NCBI GenBank assembly: GCA_022360175.1
Contig: JAKSDI010000077.1
Location: 1 to 58,091, forward strand
Direction of reading: 5' to 3'
From: Chitinophagales bacterium
Lineage (GTDB): Bacteria > Bacteroidota > Bacteroidia > Chitinophagales > Saprospiraceae
Length of the DNA: 58,091 nt
The notes beneath the pieces were generated by a model, which was given only the letters and a program-made list of their open reading frames with translations, was not told the origin of the DNA and made no database searches. The translations under genes and the position numbers were made by a program. Positions 26,159-34,892 of the stretch are shown piece by piece; position 1 is the stretch's first letter, and each line of letters opens with the position of its first letter.

Positions 26159-28225
26159 ATGAAACACTCAAGGACTGCCCTGCTATTATTATTGCCTCTT
26201 TTGATGTGGAATTGCGAAAGCACACCACCAAATGTTGATGAGGAAGTATCAACTATCAAAGGACTGGATTTAAGCCTATTGGATACTACTATTAATCCTC
26301 GTGAAGATTTCTACCAATTTGCTAATGGTGGTTGGCTTCAGCAAACTCAATTGCCTGATGACCGGGGTAAATGGGGAGCTTTTAATGAATTGGGAAAAGC
26401 TACTGACGAAAATGTGATTGCTGTACTGAAAGAAGCAATCGCTTCTGGTAATATCGATACAGATACCGATGCAGGTAAAGCCGTTGTTTTTTATCAGGTT
26501 GCTATGGATACTGTCTACCTGAATAAACTAGGCATACAACCCATTCAAGGGGAATTAGACAAAATTGCTGCCGTTCAAAGCTTGGAAGATTTACAAAACT
26601 ATTTGATAAATGCAGCTTCCATTTCAAGTAATGCCTTTTTCTCATTAGGGGTAAACCCGAGCCTGAATAATAGTGAAATAAATGCTGCTTTTATTGGAAC
26701 CGGAAAACTTGGCTTACCCGGAAAAGAATACTATACTCAGGATGATGAAGAAACCCTTCGTTTACAAGGTGAATATAAAGATTATATCACCCGGGTACTT
26801 CAACTGACTGGAAAAGAAGAAGGTGCTGCTCGTGCAGAAGCGTCGACCATTTTTGCCCTTGAGCAGCAATTGGCTGTTCCAAAAATGAACAAAGTACAGA
26901 AACGTAATCCTATCTTAAGTAATAATCCTCGTTCGCAGGATGATATTGCAGCTATGACTCCTGCTTTCGATTGGAAAGCGTATTTCAGTGAAATTGGACT
27001 AGCGTCAATAGATACTTTCATCGTTGCGGAGCCTAAATATATTAAATCACTAGAAGGTATATTTACTAATACTTCTCTGGACGATTTGAAAGCTTATACA
27101 AGCTGGACTTTCCTTAATAGCGCATTGCCTTATTTGAGTAGTGAGTTTGAAAAAGCTCAGTTTGATTTCTATGATGGAGTTTTAGGGGGTGTTCAGGTAA
27201 TGAAGCCTCGTAGTGAAACGGTTATTCAAACACTGAACTATACTATAGGCGAAGCATTAGGTAAGCTGTATGTGGATACTTATTTCCCTCCGGCAGCTAA
27301 AGAAGTAGCAGAAGAATTAGTAGCTAATTTAAAGAAAGGTTTTAGCCAACGTATTAATAAGTTAGAGTGGATGTCCGACTCTACTAAAATTAAAGCACAG
27401 GAAAAGTTAACTACTCTTAGAGTAAAAATAGGCTACCCTGATGAATGGAAAGACTATTCTGACCTATCCATTAAAAGTGCTGAAGAAGGCGGCTCTTATG
27501 TAGGCAATATGTTAAATATTTCGCAATGGATATGGAAACAGGATATAGAAAAAGTAGGACAAGCAGTAGATAAAGGAGAGTGGTTTTTACCTCCTCAGGT
27601 GGTAAATGCATACTATCATCCACTGTATAATGAAGTTGTTTTTCCGGCGGCCATCCTTCAGCCTCCTTATTATAATTATCAGGCAGATCCTGCTGTAAAT
27701 TATGGTGGTATTGGTGCTGTGATCGGACACGAAATATCTCATGGTTTTGATGATCAGGGAAGCCGCTATGATGCCAAAGGAAATTTATCGAATTGGTGGA
27801 CAGAAGACGATCGCACTCGTTTTGAAGCACGTACTCAAAAGCTGATCAACCAATATAATAAATATGAACCATTGCCTGGTGTTTTTGTAAATGGAGCATT
27901 TACATTAGGTGAGAATATTGGTGACTTAGGTGGCCTTAATGTTGCATTTGATGGTTTGCAGAAGCAACTAGAAGAGCATGGCAATCCAGGTAAAATTGAT
28001 GGTTTTACACAAGAGCAACGCTTCTTTATCAACTGGGCAACTGTATGGCGCACTAAGTTTACCGATGAAGCTATGCAGAAGCAGATAAAAACCAATGTTC
28101 ATTCTCCTGGTATGTATCGAGCTATTGGCCCTATTGTAAGTATGCCAGCCTTCTACGAAGCATTTAATATAAATGAAGGTGATGGTATGTATGTAGTAGA
28201 TAGCTTGAGGGTAGAGATTTGGTAG
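26159..28225 (+). CDS. M13-family (neprilysin/PepO-type) metallopeptidase lipoprotein
   Basis: 688 residues, the normal length for M13. A lipoprotein signal (LLLLLPLLMWNC) opens the protein; RLDFYQFANGGWLQ-type N-domain follows (seen as PREDFYQFANGGWLQ). The zinc site is IGHEISHGFDDQG near residue 523 with the downstream ENIGDLGG acid near residue 585, and NAYYHPLYNEVVFPAAIL is the substrate-binding NAYY motif. It cleaves oligopeptides in the periplasm or at the surface. It is monocistronic, ending in a strong hairpin shared with the convergent ZnF-UBP unit. Confidence 0.93.
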   Translation: MKHSRTALLLLLPLLMWNCESTPPNVDEEVSTIKGLDLSLLDTTINPREDFYQFANGGWLQQTQLPDDRGKWGAFNELGKATDENVIAVLKEAIASGNIDTDTDAGKAVVFYQVAMDTVYLNKLGIQPIQGELDKIAAVQSLEDLQNYLINAASISSNAFFSLGVNPSLNNSEINAAFIGTGKLGLPGKEYYTQDDEETLRLQGEYKDYITRVLQLTGKEEGAARAEASTIFALEQQLAVPKMNKVQKRNPILSNNPRSQDDIAAMTPAFDWKAYFSEIGLASIDTFIVAEPKYIKSLEGIFTNTSLDDLKAYTSWTFLNSALPYLSSEFEKAQFDFYDGVLGGVQVMKPRSETVIQTLNYTIGEALGKLYVDTYFPPAAKEVAEELVANLKKGFSQRINKLEWMSDSTKIKAQEKLTTLRVKIGYPDEWKDYSDLSIKSAEEGGSYVGNMLNISQWIWKQDIEKVGQAVDKGEWFLPPQVVNAYYHPLYNEVVFPAAILQPPYYNYQADPAVNYGGIGAVIGHEISHGFDDQGSRYDAKGNLSNWWTEDDRTRFEARTQKLINQYNKYEPLPGVFVNGAFTLGENIGDLGGLNVAFDGLQKQLEEHGNPGKIDGFTQEQRFFINWATVWRTKFTDEAMQKQIKTNVHSPGMYRAIGPIVSMPAFYEAFNINEGDGMYVVDSLRVEIW

Positions 28226-28245
28226 AAAAGATATAAGAATAACTA

Positions 28246-28288
28246 AATTATCAAGTACAGGTTTATTTTGAACTTGTACTTGATAATT
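28246..28288. terminator. Strong bidirectional terminator
   Basis: An 18-base arm at 28246-28263 pairs with 28271-28288 with one G-T pair and a 7-base loop. It lies between the convergent M13 peptidase and ZnF-UBP genes and is flanked by A/T tracts on both sides. Confidence 0.75.
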
Positions 28289-28301
28289 GCTTTTAGTGTT
28301 T

Positions 28302-28577
28302 TTAATACCTATAAAAAAACTTATCTATATAACACCACATCCATTGTTCTCCTGGTTCCGCAGAAATAACAATAGGGTGGTTAGTACTTTGGAAATGCTT
28401 GGTGGCGTGCTGATTGGGGGAGGAATCACAACAAAGAGTGATACCGCAAGATTGACAAGTTCGTAAGTGTACCCAGGTGCTATTGTCTTTTATACATTCC
28501 TCACAAACATAATCTTTACGATACCTTAAACTATCAGTATTAGGTAGATGCTCACATCGTTTTTGCCTTAGTGGCAT
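28302..28577 (-). CDS. Small UBP-type zinc-finger protein
   Basis: 91 residues, essentially a single ZnF-UBP domain: RCEHL, VCEECI, WVHLRTCQSCGITLCCDSSP, NQHATKHF, NHPIVISAEPGEQWMWCYID. The zinc-binding Cys/His set appears complete. In eukaryotes this fold binds the C-terminal end of ubiquitin; bacterial stand-alone versions are known as a family but have no settled role. It is the last gene of a reverse-strand unit with a Kelch protein and an XRE regulator, 10 bases after the Kelch gene. Confidence 0.87.
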   Translation of the reverse strand: MPLRQKRCEHLPNTDSLRYRKDYVCEECIKDNSTWVHLRTCQSCGITLCCDSSPNQHATKHFQSTNHPIVISAEPGEQWMWCYIDKFFYRY

Positions 28578-28587
28578 AATGGCGGAT

Positions 28588-29913
28588 TTATTGAGAAATA
28601 ATCAGTCGTTTTGAACCAAGATACTTATTTTTTTGCCAGCATTCCACTATATATACCCCATTGGCAAGGTCAGATGTGCTTATATTTTGAATTTTATTAG
28701 TGACACTAATAGACTTTATTATTTGCCCCTGAGTACTTTTGATAATAACGAGGTCAATATTTTCTGAGTGGTTGAGTTTAAAACTATGGCTTGTAGGGTT
28801 AGGGTAAATAAGTATTGGTTGAGTTTCTTTTAGTAAAGTAGGGGGATCAAGTTTACTCAATTCATCAATAGTAATCATCAAGGTTTGATCTGTTACTTCT
28901 TGCCCGGTCAGCATTCCACCAGCAAGAATATATTGATTATCACTTATCTTGGCAATTCCACGAAGATCCATTAAAGGAGGAAATAAATCATTAAACTCTG
29001 AAAGTGTGCCCGATTGCGGGGCGTAGAGTTTAATTCTACCTAAAGGAGGGACACCTCCAGAACCATTATAAGCGATTCCGTCAAAATTGTAAGTAATATT
29101 GGAGCCACCTAACCAGATAGCATAGTTATTGTAAGTGCTAGCTGCCATCCTATAACCTTTTGATAATGATTCGGTGGCTCCAGTCCAACTAATTTCGGTT
29201 GGATTATCGGGGTTGATATATCCTTTTCTGAAAAAAGTCGTTGCTGGAAAATTAAAGCCAAACCTTGCTCCTCCAGCATAATAAATTGTATCTTCAATAA
29301 TTGTTCCTGATGCTCCAAAGACCTTGTATTGGGAGTTGTTGGGTACGGAAGTTCCTTCTAGCCAGGTATTTAACTTTGGATCATAGATTTGTACATCGGG
29401 TACGTTAGTTGTATTACTCCATCCACTGATTACATAAATCAGACTATCTCGCCATACGGCTTGTACTTGATCGTCTATTGGGACAGGGATATCAGCTCCA
29501 TCGGGTAGATAGGTATTCAAAAGAGGATCAAAAATATGGACTTTACTTGAAGAAGTTTCATGATAATTACTGGCGACATGATAGCCGCCAATAATATAAA
29601 TTTTGTTTTTAACAGTGTTGGCAGAAGCAGCAATTTTACCTCCTGCAGAATCAGGCAAATCGGGTATGGTATCCCATACTTGAGTGTGTGTATTGTATCG
29701 AAAACTTCTTAAATGCAGTCCAAACCAATCTTTTGAAGTATCTATACCTGCAAAGGAATATACAAATAGCGTATCGTTAACAAGAGCAGTTGTAACCGCG
29801 TTATTGCTTACCGGTTCGGGTAGTGAGGGCAAAAACTCCCAGGAAACATCTTGAGAATAGCCTACATGAGCCATAAACGATATTAATAAACAGGTTAACA
29901 ATTGCTTGTTCAT
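28588..29913 (-). CDS. Kelch-repeat protein with T9SS sorting domain
   Basis: 441 residues with a signal peptide (LLTCLLISFMAHVGYS). About five Kelch blades are visible by their GG and W spacing (KIYIIGGYHV, LIYVISGWSN, TIYYAGGARF, YAIWLGGSN, YILAGGML). The last ~75 residues are a type A T9SS sorting domain (ILIYPNPTSHSFKL ... LANGVYIVE). A secreted or surface-attached propeller is expected; the ligand is unknown. It starts 13 bases after the XRE gene, so the two are likely cotranscribed. Confidence 0.87.
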   Translation of the reverse strand: MNKQLLTCLLISFMAHVGYSQDVSWEFLPSLPEPVSNNAVTTALVNDTLFVYSFAGIDTSKDWFGLHLRSFRYNTHTQVWDTIPDLPDSAGGKIAASANTVKNKIYIIGGYHVASNYHETSSSKVHIFDPLLNTYLPDGADIPVPIDDQVQAVWRDSLIYVISGWSNTTNVPDVQIYDPKLNTWLEGTSVPNNSQYKVFGASGTIIEDTIYYAGGARFGFNFPATTFFRKGYINPDNPTEISWTGATESLSKGYRMAASTYNNYAIWLGGSNITYNFDGIAYNGSGGVPPLGRIKLYAPQSGTLSEFNDLFPPLMDLRGIAKISDNQYILAGGMLTGQEVTDQTLMITIDELSKLDPPTLLKETQPILIYPNPTSHSFKLNHSENIDLVIIKSTQGQIIKSISVTNKIQNISTSDLANGVYIVECWQKNKYLGSKRLIISQ

Positions 29914-29926
29914 GATAGGTAAATCT

Positions 29927-30304
29927 TTAAGAAAACTGATTAGGAAATTGTTCTTGTAGAAATGCTTTGATTGCCTCTACATCATGTTTCAAGGATTCAA
30001 TAGCACTTCCACCGCCAAAGCGGAAACTACTTTCACCTTCTTCAACAACTTTGTTGACAACATATTTCCCTTTCTGTTCACTCATGTACATATCCCCTTC
30101 ACCTAGTAATACCCAGTTAGGGTTAATATCTAGTTTGTCATGCAGGATCAACAATTGATCAAGAGTAATGCTAGCTCGGTGTCCTTTCTCAATATAAGCA
30201 TAAGTAGATTGGGTAATACCCATAATTTCAGCAAATTGGCTTTGCGTCATATCTAAAGTATGACGGAGCAATTTGAGACGTGTTCTAATATCTTTCTTGT
30301 CCAT
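29927..30304 (-). CDS. XRE-family transcriptional regulator
   Basis: 125 residues. Residues 6-62 form a Cro/C1-type helix-turn-helix (LKLLRHTLDMTQSQFAEIMG with recognition helix ITQSTYAYIEKG), followed by PNWVLLGEGDMY, a motif common in Bacteroidota phage-type repressors, and a short C-terminal tail ending in a helix. There is no peptidase domain, so it is not self-cleaving. It heads the Kelch/ZnF-UBP unit and probably controls it. Confidence 0.87.
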   Translation of the reverse strand: MDKKDIRTRLKLLRHTLDMTQSQFAEIMGITQSTYAYIEKGHRASITLDQLLILHDKLDINPNWVLLGEGDMYMSEQKGKYVVNKVVEEGESSFRFGGGSAIESLKHDVEAIKAFLQEQFPNQFS

Positions 30305-30387
30305 GTATAACAGGTTTTAGTAGATAAATAATTTTAATTAAAAAAAAAATAATATTATTGTAACAACTTGGATGCCAATGTATGTGA

Positions 30388-30519
30388 TTCTCCTTTAGAA
30401 AAGAAGAATCTTCTAAAGAGTATCTAGCATTGTATCAAGCTGCAACGGCTGATTGGGAGTCTATTTCCAGAGAAATGACGACCAACGGCGTTCTAACCAT
30501 TGAAGGGCAGTTATTGTAA
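30388..30519 (+). pseudogene. Possible gene remnant or unstarted small ORF
   Basis: An open frame of 43 codons reads EYLALYQAATADWESISREM near its middle, with natural codon and residue composition, but is preceded in frame by a stop (30385-30387) and has no ATG before the Met near the end. Its stop codon is inside an intrinsic terminator. It may be the 3' end of a decayed gene, or translation could begin at a TTG. I do not recognise a family. Confidence 0.35.
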
Positions 30520-30532
30520 CTGCTCTTCTTTT
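30502..30532 (+). terminator. Intrinsic terminator overlapping the remnant's stop codon
   Basis: GAAGGGCAGTTA at 30502-30513 pairs with TAACTGCTCTTC at 30517-30528 (one G-T pair, 3-base loop) and is followed by TTTT. Confidence 0.7.
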
Positions 30533-30806
30533 GAAACGACATAAATAACCACTAGTGAAAATTGCTCAGAAGAAATAATTAATAGTTTTCCAAACGCTAG
30601 TACAAAGCCTTAAATGGAGGAATTATTTCTACATCAATCCACCAGTCTTACTAACAGTAGCTCTCAGCTACTGCTGTTAAGTAAGTGCTTACTGCCTACT
30701 GCTCTGAGAAAGACTACCTTTTAAAATGTAGCCTTAACTTACAAAGCCTGGGTAGCATGTTTCCTTTGGAATAAAGATTGTATGTGCCGGACACTTTATT
30801 GGGGCG

Positions 30807-31967
30807 CTAGTCGTAAAATTTCGTTCCATTTTTAGCCATTCTCCGGAGTAAAGGGCTACAACGGTAGCGGTCTTCTAAGTATTCAGCATGTAAATTATCC
30901 AAAGTATTGACACATCGGGTAATACCAGCTTCATCAGCCCACTTTAGTAAGCCTTTAGGATAGTTTACCCCTTTTGTCATTGCGAGGTCTATGTCATTTT
31001 TTGAGGCAATATTGAGATAAAGAGCATCTGCTGCTTCATTGATCAGCATCACTACTATTCGCCAAACAATATCCTTGCCTAGTTGCTGATCTTTTACCGG
31101 GGTAGGAGCAGGGCTACCTTCTGAATAATCATAGTATCCCTTACCACTTTTTCTACCAAGGTAACCAGCTTCAGCCATTCGTTTTTGTGTGAAAGATGGT
31201 TTGTAACGTGGGTCGTAAAAAAATGATTTAAAAACTGTTTCAGTTACGGTGTAGTTAATGTCATTACCGATGTAATCCATTAGCGTAAATGGTCCCATTC
31301 TGAAACCACCTATTTCAGTCATTGCCCAATCAATCGTCGCTTCATCTGCAAGGCCTTCTTCTAAAATTCTGAGTGCTTCTCCATAGAAAGGACGCGCAAC
31401 TCGATTGACGATGAAACCGGGAGTATCTTTAGCAACAACGGTAATTTTTCCCCAACTATTGATTAATTCAATAGCTTTTGCCTGAACATCCTGATTAGTT
31501 TGAATAGCTGGTATAATTTCAACCAACTTCATTAAAGGGGCTGGGTTGAAGAAATGGATGCCTATTACTTGATCAGGCTTTTTACAGGAGGACGCTATGG
31601 CAGACACCGAGAGGGAGGAGGTGTTGGTAGCAAGTATACAATCAGGAGCAGCTATTTCACTAAATTGCTCAAAAACTGCTTTTTTAACATCTAATTTTTC
31701 AACTATAGCTTCTATAATGATACCAACATCATTAAATGTATAGTAATTATCTACAAAACTGATTCTGTTGAGAATTGTAGTGCATTCATCCTCATTCATT
31801 CGGCCTTTTTCTACTAGCCGGTGAAGGATTTTACTGACTTTCTTCTGTGCATATTTGAGTGCATCGGGATTGTGGTCATATACGTAAACTTGGTGCCCAG
31901 CAGTTGCTGCAACCTGAGCAATTCCAGTGCCCATAGAACCGCTCCCAATGATTCCTACTTTTATCAT
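30807..31967 (-). CDS. 3-hydroxyacyl-CoA dehydrogenase (PaaH/3-hydroxybutyryl-CoA type)
   Basis: 386 residues, cytoplasmic, NAD-dependent oxidation of 3-hydroxyacyl-CoA in beta-oxidation or butanoate/aromatic degradation. The Rossmann loop is VGIIGSGSMGTGIAQVAA at the N-terminus; IGIHFFNPAPLMKLVEII contains the catalytic His, followed by NRVARPFYGEALRILEEG. A second C-terminal helical domain (KDIVWRIVVMLINEAADALY) is present, as in PaaH-type double-domain enzymes. Monocistronic. Its pathway partner could be the glutaryl-CoA dehydrogenase-like gene at 43381, but they are not linked in one operon. Confidence 0.93.
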   Translation of the reverse strand: MIKVGIIGSGSMGTGIAQVAATAGHQVYVYDHNPDALKYAQKKVSKILHRLVEKGRMNEDECTTILNRISFVDNYYTFNDVGIIIEAIVEKLDVKKAVFEQFSEIAAPDCILATNTSSLSVSAIASSCKKPDQVIGIHFFNPAPLMKLVEIIPAIQTNQDVQAKAIELINSWGKITVVAKDTPGFIVNRVARPFYGEALRILEEGLADEATIDWAMTEIGGFRMGPFTLMDYIGNDINYTVTETVFKSFFYDPRYKPSFTQKRMAEAGYLGRKSGKGYYDYSEGSPAPTPVKDQQLGKDIVWRIVVMLINEAADALYLNIASKNDIDLAMTKGVNYPKGLLKWADEAGITRCVNTLDNLHAEYLEDRYRCSPLLRRMAKNGTKFYD

Positions 31968-32454
31968 ACTTAGCTGCGTTGGATAACTCGGCGCAAATTA
32001 ATGCATAATAGTTGGAAATACATGCTTCTAATAAGATAATTATGGCGAATACTTCACTTTGACAGGAATCTTACTTTTAAATAAGAGGTTTATAACCACA
32101 TAATGTTCACAATTTACGCTTCCAGGCAATTTTTTAATAAAATACACCTGAACAGCCTCCAACTGGTTTTCTTTTTGCCCTTTAAGCTAGTGCCTTTTTA
32201 ACACTGAAATAAGGGGTGAAGACTTTGGAGAAGTCAAAAAATTATTGAAAAGGATTATAATAGAAATTCCGACTTCGGAGAAATTGTTACTCTCGTCATA
32301 CCCGGCTTTTCACAATTAACAAAACACTAAACTGATAACTCATATGGAATTATCTAGGAAATAGTTTGAGGGCCTCATTCTTTAAGGGCCTCTTAATGGA
32401 GATATTATAGGGCATATCTCAACAACTTCATTTGAAAATTTAAAGTTGGAAAAA
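31968..32454. other. 487-base intergenic region
   Basis: AT-rich, between two reverse-strand genes. Only a direct repeat of GGGCCTC (around 32370 and 32388) was noticed. No gene, RNA or clear terminator is visible. Confidence 0.5.
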
Positions 32455-33702
32455 TTACACCCTGGATCTTGTATTTCTTTTTTTTCTATTAGCAAAAAAC
32501 TCTTTTTTCCTTCTTTGCTTTTCCATATTCCACTCTCTTTTTTCTTGTGGAGTCATTGGAGAGTCTGTTTGTGGGAATGGATGATCGTTTATTATTTTGA
32601 TCCGTTGGCGAGTCAATCGCTCTATATCTTTGATATAAACATTTTCTTCGGGCTCACAAATGGAAATAGCACAGCCTTCTTCGCCAGCTCTGCCAGATCG
32701 CCCTATACGATGCACATAAGTTTCCGCAATATTTGGTATATCATAATTGATGACATACTGTAATTTATCTATATCAATACCTCTTGCAGCAATATCTGTG
32801 GCAACTAAAACCCGGACACTTCCCTCTTTAAACTGCTTGAGAGCTTTTTGTCGTTGATTTTGTGATTTGTCACCATGTATAGCTGCTGCTTTGATTTTCT
32901 TCTTACTGAGGTTGCGGGCAATTCTATCTGCTCCTCGTTTTGTCCGAGCAAAAAGAAGCACCTGATTCATATGAGGATTTTCAAGGATATGGAGTAATAG
33001 ATCTTTTTTACTAGTCCTATTTGTATAATATAATAACTGTTGTACGGTCTCTGCCGTAGAAGAAACAGGGCTAACTTCTACCTTCTTAGGATTGCTTAAA
33101 ATAGATTTTGATAATTTTTCGATATTATCGGGCATCGTTGCAGAAAAGAAAAGAGACTGACGCTTCTGAGGTAGTAATTTCAGAATTTTTCGAATATCAT
33201 GAATAAAACCCATATCAAGCATACGATCGGCTTCATCCAGTACAAACAACTTAATCGTATCTAATCGAAGAATTCCCTGGTCAATAAGATCAAGTAGTCT
33301 ACCAGGAGTTGCCACTAAAATATGAACTCCTTTTTTTATCTTTTCAACCTGAGGGTGTTGACTTACCCCACCAAAGATAACAGCGTGTTTGGCAATTGTG
33401 TGTTTACTGTAAGCTTCCAGGTTTTCTCCAATTTGTATAGCCAACTCCCGAGTAGGAGTTATAATGAGTGCTCTTAAGGCCGGCTTTCCTTTTTCTTTTG
33501 ATTCAATTCGGTGTACTAACTGAACAATCGGAACTGCAAAGGCAGCTGTTTTACCTGTGCCTGTTTGAGCACAACCCAACAAATCATTGCGTTTCAATAC
33601 CATTGGAATGGCCTGTGCTTGAATGGGGGTTGGTTCTTCGTAATTTTTTTCTTTGAGCGCTCTTAATATAGGTGGGATAATTCCCAGGTCTTCAAATTTC
33701 AT
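32455..33702 (-). CDS. DEAD-box RNA helicase (RhlE-like)
   Basis: 415 residues. All core motifs are visible: Q motif YEEPTPIQAQAIP, AQTGTGKTAAF, PTRELAIQI, VATPGRLLDL, VLDEADRMLDMGF, FFSATMP, LVATDIAARGIDID and HRIGRSGRAGEEG. The C-terminal ~40 residues are basic (KQRRKKEFFANRKKRN), as in RhlE proteins acting in rRNA maturation and cold adaptation. Upstream, ACCTTTGT and ACAAAGGT form an inverted repeat in the leader that could regulate expression. Confidence 0.93.
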   Translation of the reverse strand: MKFEDLGIIPPILRALKEKNYEEPTPIQAQAIPMVLKRNDLLGCAQTGTGKTAAFAVPIVQLVHRIESKEKGKPALRALIITPTRELAIQIGENLEAYSKHTIAKHAVIFGGVSQHPQVEKIKKGVHILVATPGRLLDLIDQGILRLDTIKLFVLDEADRMLDMGFIHDIRKILKLLPQKRQSLFFSATMPDNIEKLSKSILSNPKKVEVSPVSSTAETVQQLLYYTNRTSKKDLLLHILENPHMNQVLLFARTKRGADRIARNLSKKKIKAAAIHGDKSQNQRQKALKQFKEGSVRVLVATDIAARGIDIDKLQYVINYDIPNIAETYVHRIGRSGRAGEEGCAISICEPEENVYIKDIERLTRQRIKIINDHPFPQTDSPMTPQEKREWNMEKQRRKKEFFANRKKRNTRSRV

Positions 33703-33764
33703 TAAAGGAACTGTTTTGTCTCGTCTAAAAATCTTCGTTCTGCCACTATGCTTGAATAGAGAAG

Positions 33765-33798
33765 ACCTTTGTAGGAGTATAATTTAAAAGACAAAGGT
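33765..33798 (-). promoter_or_regulatory. Inverted repeat in the helicase leader
   Basis: ACCTTTGT at 33765-33772 and ACAAAGGT at 33791-33798 are perfect reverse complements 18 bases apart, 63-96 bases upstream of the helicase start. It could be a leader hairpin or an operator. Confidence 0.35.
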
Positions 33799-33887
33799 AA
33801 CTATAATATTACAATTGATGCAGACAATAGCTATTGATAGACTCGGTATGCATTACATGGGAGCTTATCTACAGCTAGGAGATATAC

Positions 33888-33940
33888 CCGTTTGTAAACG
33901 GTTACAAACGGTTACAAACGGGTATAAACGGAAGTAACCG
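33888..33940. repeat. 10-bp iterons upstream of tandem ssb genes
   Basis: Five head-to-tail 10-base units fill 33891-33940; two are identical (GTTACAAACG at 33901-33910 and 33911-33920), the others differ by a few bases and keep the AAACG or AACCG ending. CCGTTTGTAA at 33888-33897 is also the reverse complement of TTACAAACGG at 33902-33911. The 10-base period puts each unit on the same helix face, as expected for cooperative protein binding. The first ssb starts 86 bases downstream. Confidence 0.7.
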
Positions 33941-34026
33941 TTTATTATACGACTATTCACTCTTGATGCCTTCATCTTTGTTGTGTCCAATTGAGACAAA
34001 ATTTTTTAACCTCAAAACATTAAGTC

Positions 34027-34356
34027 ATGAATAACTTACGCAACAAAGTACAACTTATCGGAAATCTGGGAAAGGATATAGATTTCAAACAATTGGAGAA
34101 TGGTAATTCTATTGCACGTGTTCCTATTGCAACGAAAGAAGTATACAAAAATTCAGATGGTGAAAGTGTAGTGGATGTACAATGGCATAACCTCGTTGGT
34201 TGGGGTAAGGTTGCTGAGATAATGAATATCATTCTTAAGAAGGGAAAAGAAGTAGCAGTGCAAGGCAAATTAACACATCGTTCGTATGAAGATAAAGAAG
34301 GACGAAAGCGCTTTATATCCGAAATTATTGTTAGTGAATTTATGCCCTTCAATTAA
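34027..34356 (+). CDS. ssb: Single-stranded DNA-binding protein, short paralogue 1
   Basis: 109 residues covering just the OB fold: VQLIGNLGKDIDFKQLENG, VDVQWHNLVGWGKVAEI, KGKEVAVQGKLTHRSYEDKE and a final EFMPFN. It binds single-stranded DNA in replication, repair or transfer. The usual acidic C-terminal tip (DDDIPF-type) that recruits partner proteins is absent, so it may be a specialised or auxiliary SSB. A second ssb follows after 40 bases and iterons lie upstream. Confidence 0.9.
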   Translation: MNNLRNKVQLIGNLGKDIDFKQLENGNSIARVPIATKEVYKNSDGESVVDVQWHNLVGWGKVAEIMNIILKKGKEVAVQGKLTHRSYEDKEGRKRFISEIIVSEFMPFN

Positions 34357-34396
34357 TCGATATTTTTAATAACTCCTCTGTAAAAAAAACAAAATC

Positions 34397-34747
34397 ATGA
34401 ATAGTATAAGAAATAGTATAACCCTTATAGGGCATATAGGACAAGATCCCAAAATAATTACTACCCCTAATGGGAATAAAGTAACAGATTTTTCTTTAGC
34501 AACCAACGATTCTTATCGCAATAATAATGGTGATAAGGTTACTACAACAGAATGGCATCGTTGTGTAGCCTGGGGAAAATTAGCAGAATTAACGAGCTCT
34601 CTATGCAAGAAAGGACGTGAAGTAGCTGTACGAGGAAAACTTACTTATCAACAGTATGAAGATAAGGAAGGAGTACGGCGCAATATCCCTAAGATAGTAA
34701 TATCTGAATTTGCCTTATTAGATAAGGCCCCCCAAAAAACGGAATAA
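34397..34747 (+). CDS. ssb: Single-stranded DNA-binding protein, short paralogue 2
   Basis: 116 residues with the same OB fold (ITLIGHIGQDPKIITTPNG, TTTEWHRCVAWGKLAEL, REVAVRGKLTYQQYEDKEG) and a short tail ending LDKAPQKTE, again without the acidic tip. It is clearly a paralogue of the gene 40 bases upstream and probably cotranscribed with it. Two hairpins follow. The chromosomal full-length SSB is expected elsewhere. Confidence 0.9.
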   Translation: MNSIRNSITLIGHIGQDPKIITTPNGNKVTDFSLATNDSYRNNNGDKVTTTEWHRCVAWGKLAELTSSLCKKGREVAVRGKLTYQQYEDKEGVRRNIPKIVISEFALLDKAPQKTE

Positions 34748-34770
34748 CTGTAAAACTCATTGGGAGCACG

Positions 34771-34834
34771 TCCTGTTCTTTTGTTGAAACAGGATTGAGT
34801 AAACCGCTACGAGAAGCATCTTGAGCGGTTTACT
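34771..34834 (+). terminator. Double hairpin after the ssb pair
   Basis: TCCTGTT (34771-34777) pairs with AACAGGA (34788-34794), and AGTAAACCGCT (34798-34808) with AGCGGTTTACT (34824-34834). Neither has a long T run; together they mark the end of the ssb unit. Confidence 0.55.
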
Positions 34835-34892
34835 ATTTCCTACTGTGATAAATTTGAAAACTCCCTAACTTCGCACTGGGAATTATAATACT

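Larger units (their letters stand above)
30305..30806. other. 502-base intergenic region with coding remnant and hairpins
   Basis: Contains the 5' region of the XRE gene, a start-less open stretch (30388-30519) that ends in a terminator, and a hairpin CAGTAGCT (30655-30662)/AGCTACTG (30666-30673) followed by CTG-rich short repeats. Confidence 0.55.

Noticed and set aside
31968-32454. Possible small RNA or gene between the dehydrogenase and helicase
   Set aside because: Only a GGGCCTC direct repeat is present; no open frame, promoter or terminator supports a transcript.
33888-33940. Possible CRISPR array
   Set aside because: The units are 10 bases long, contiguous and without spacers; no cas genes are near.
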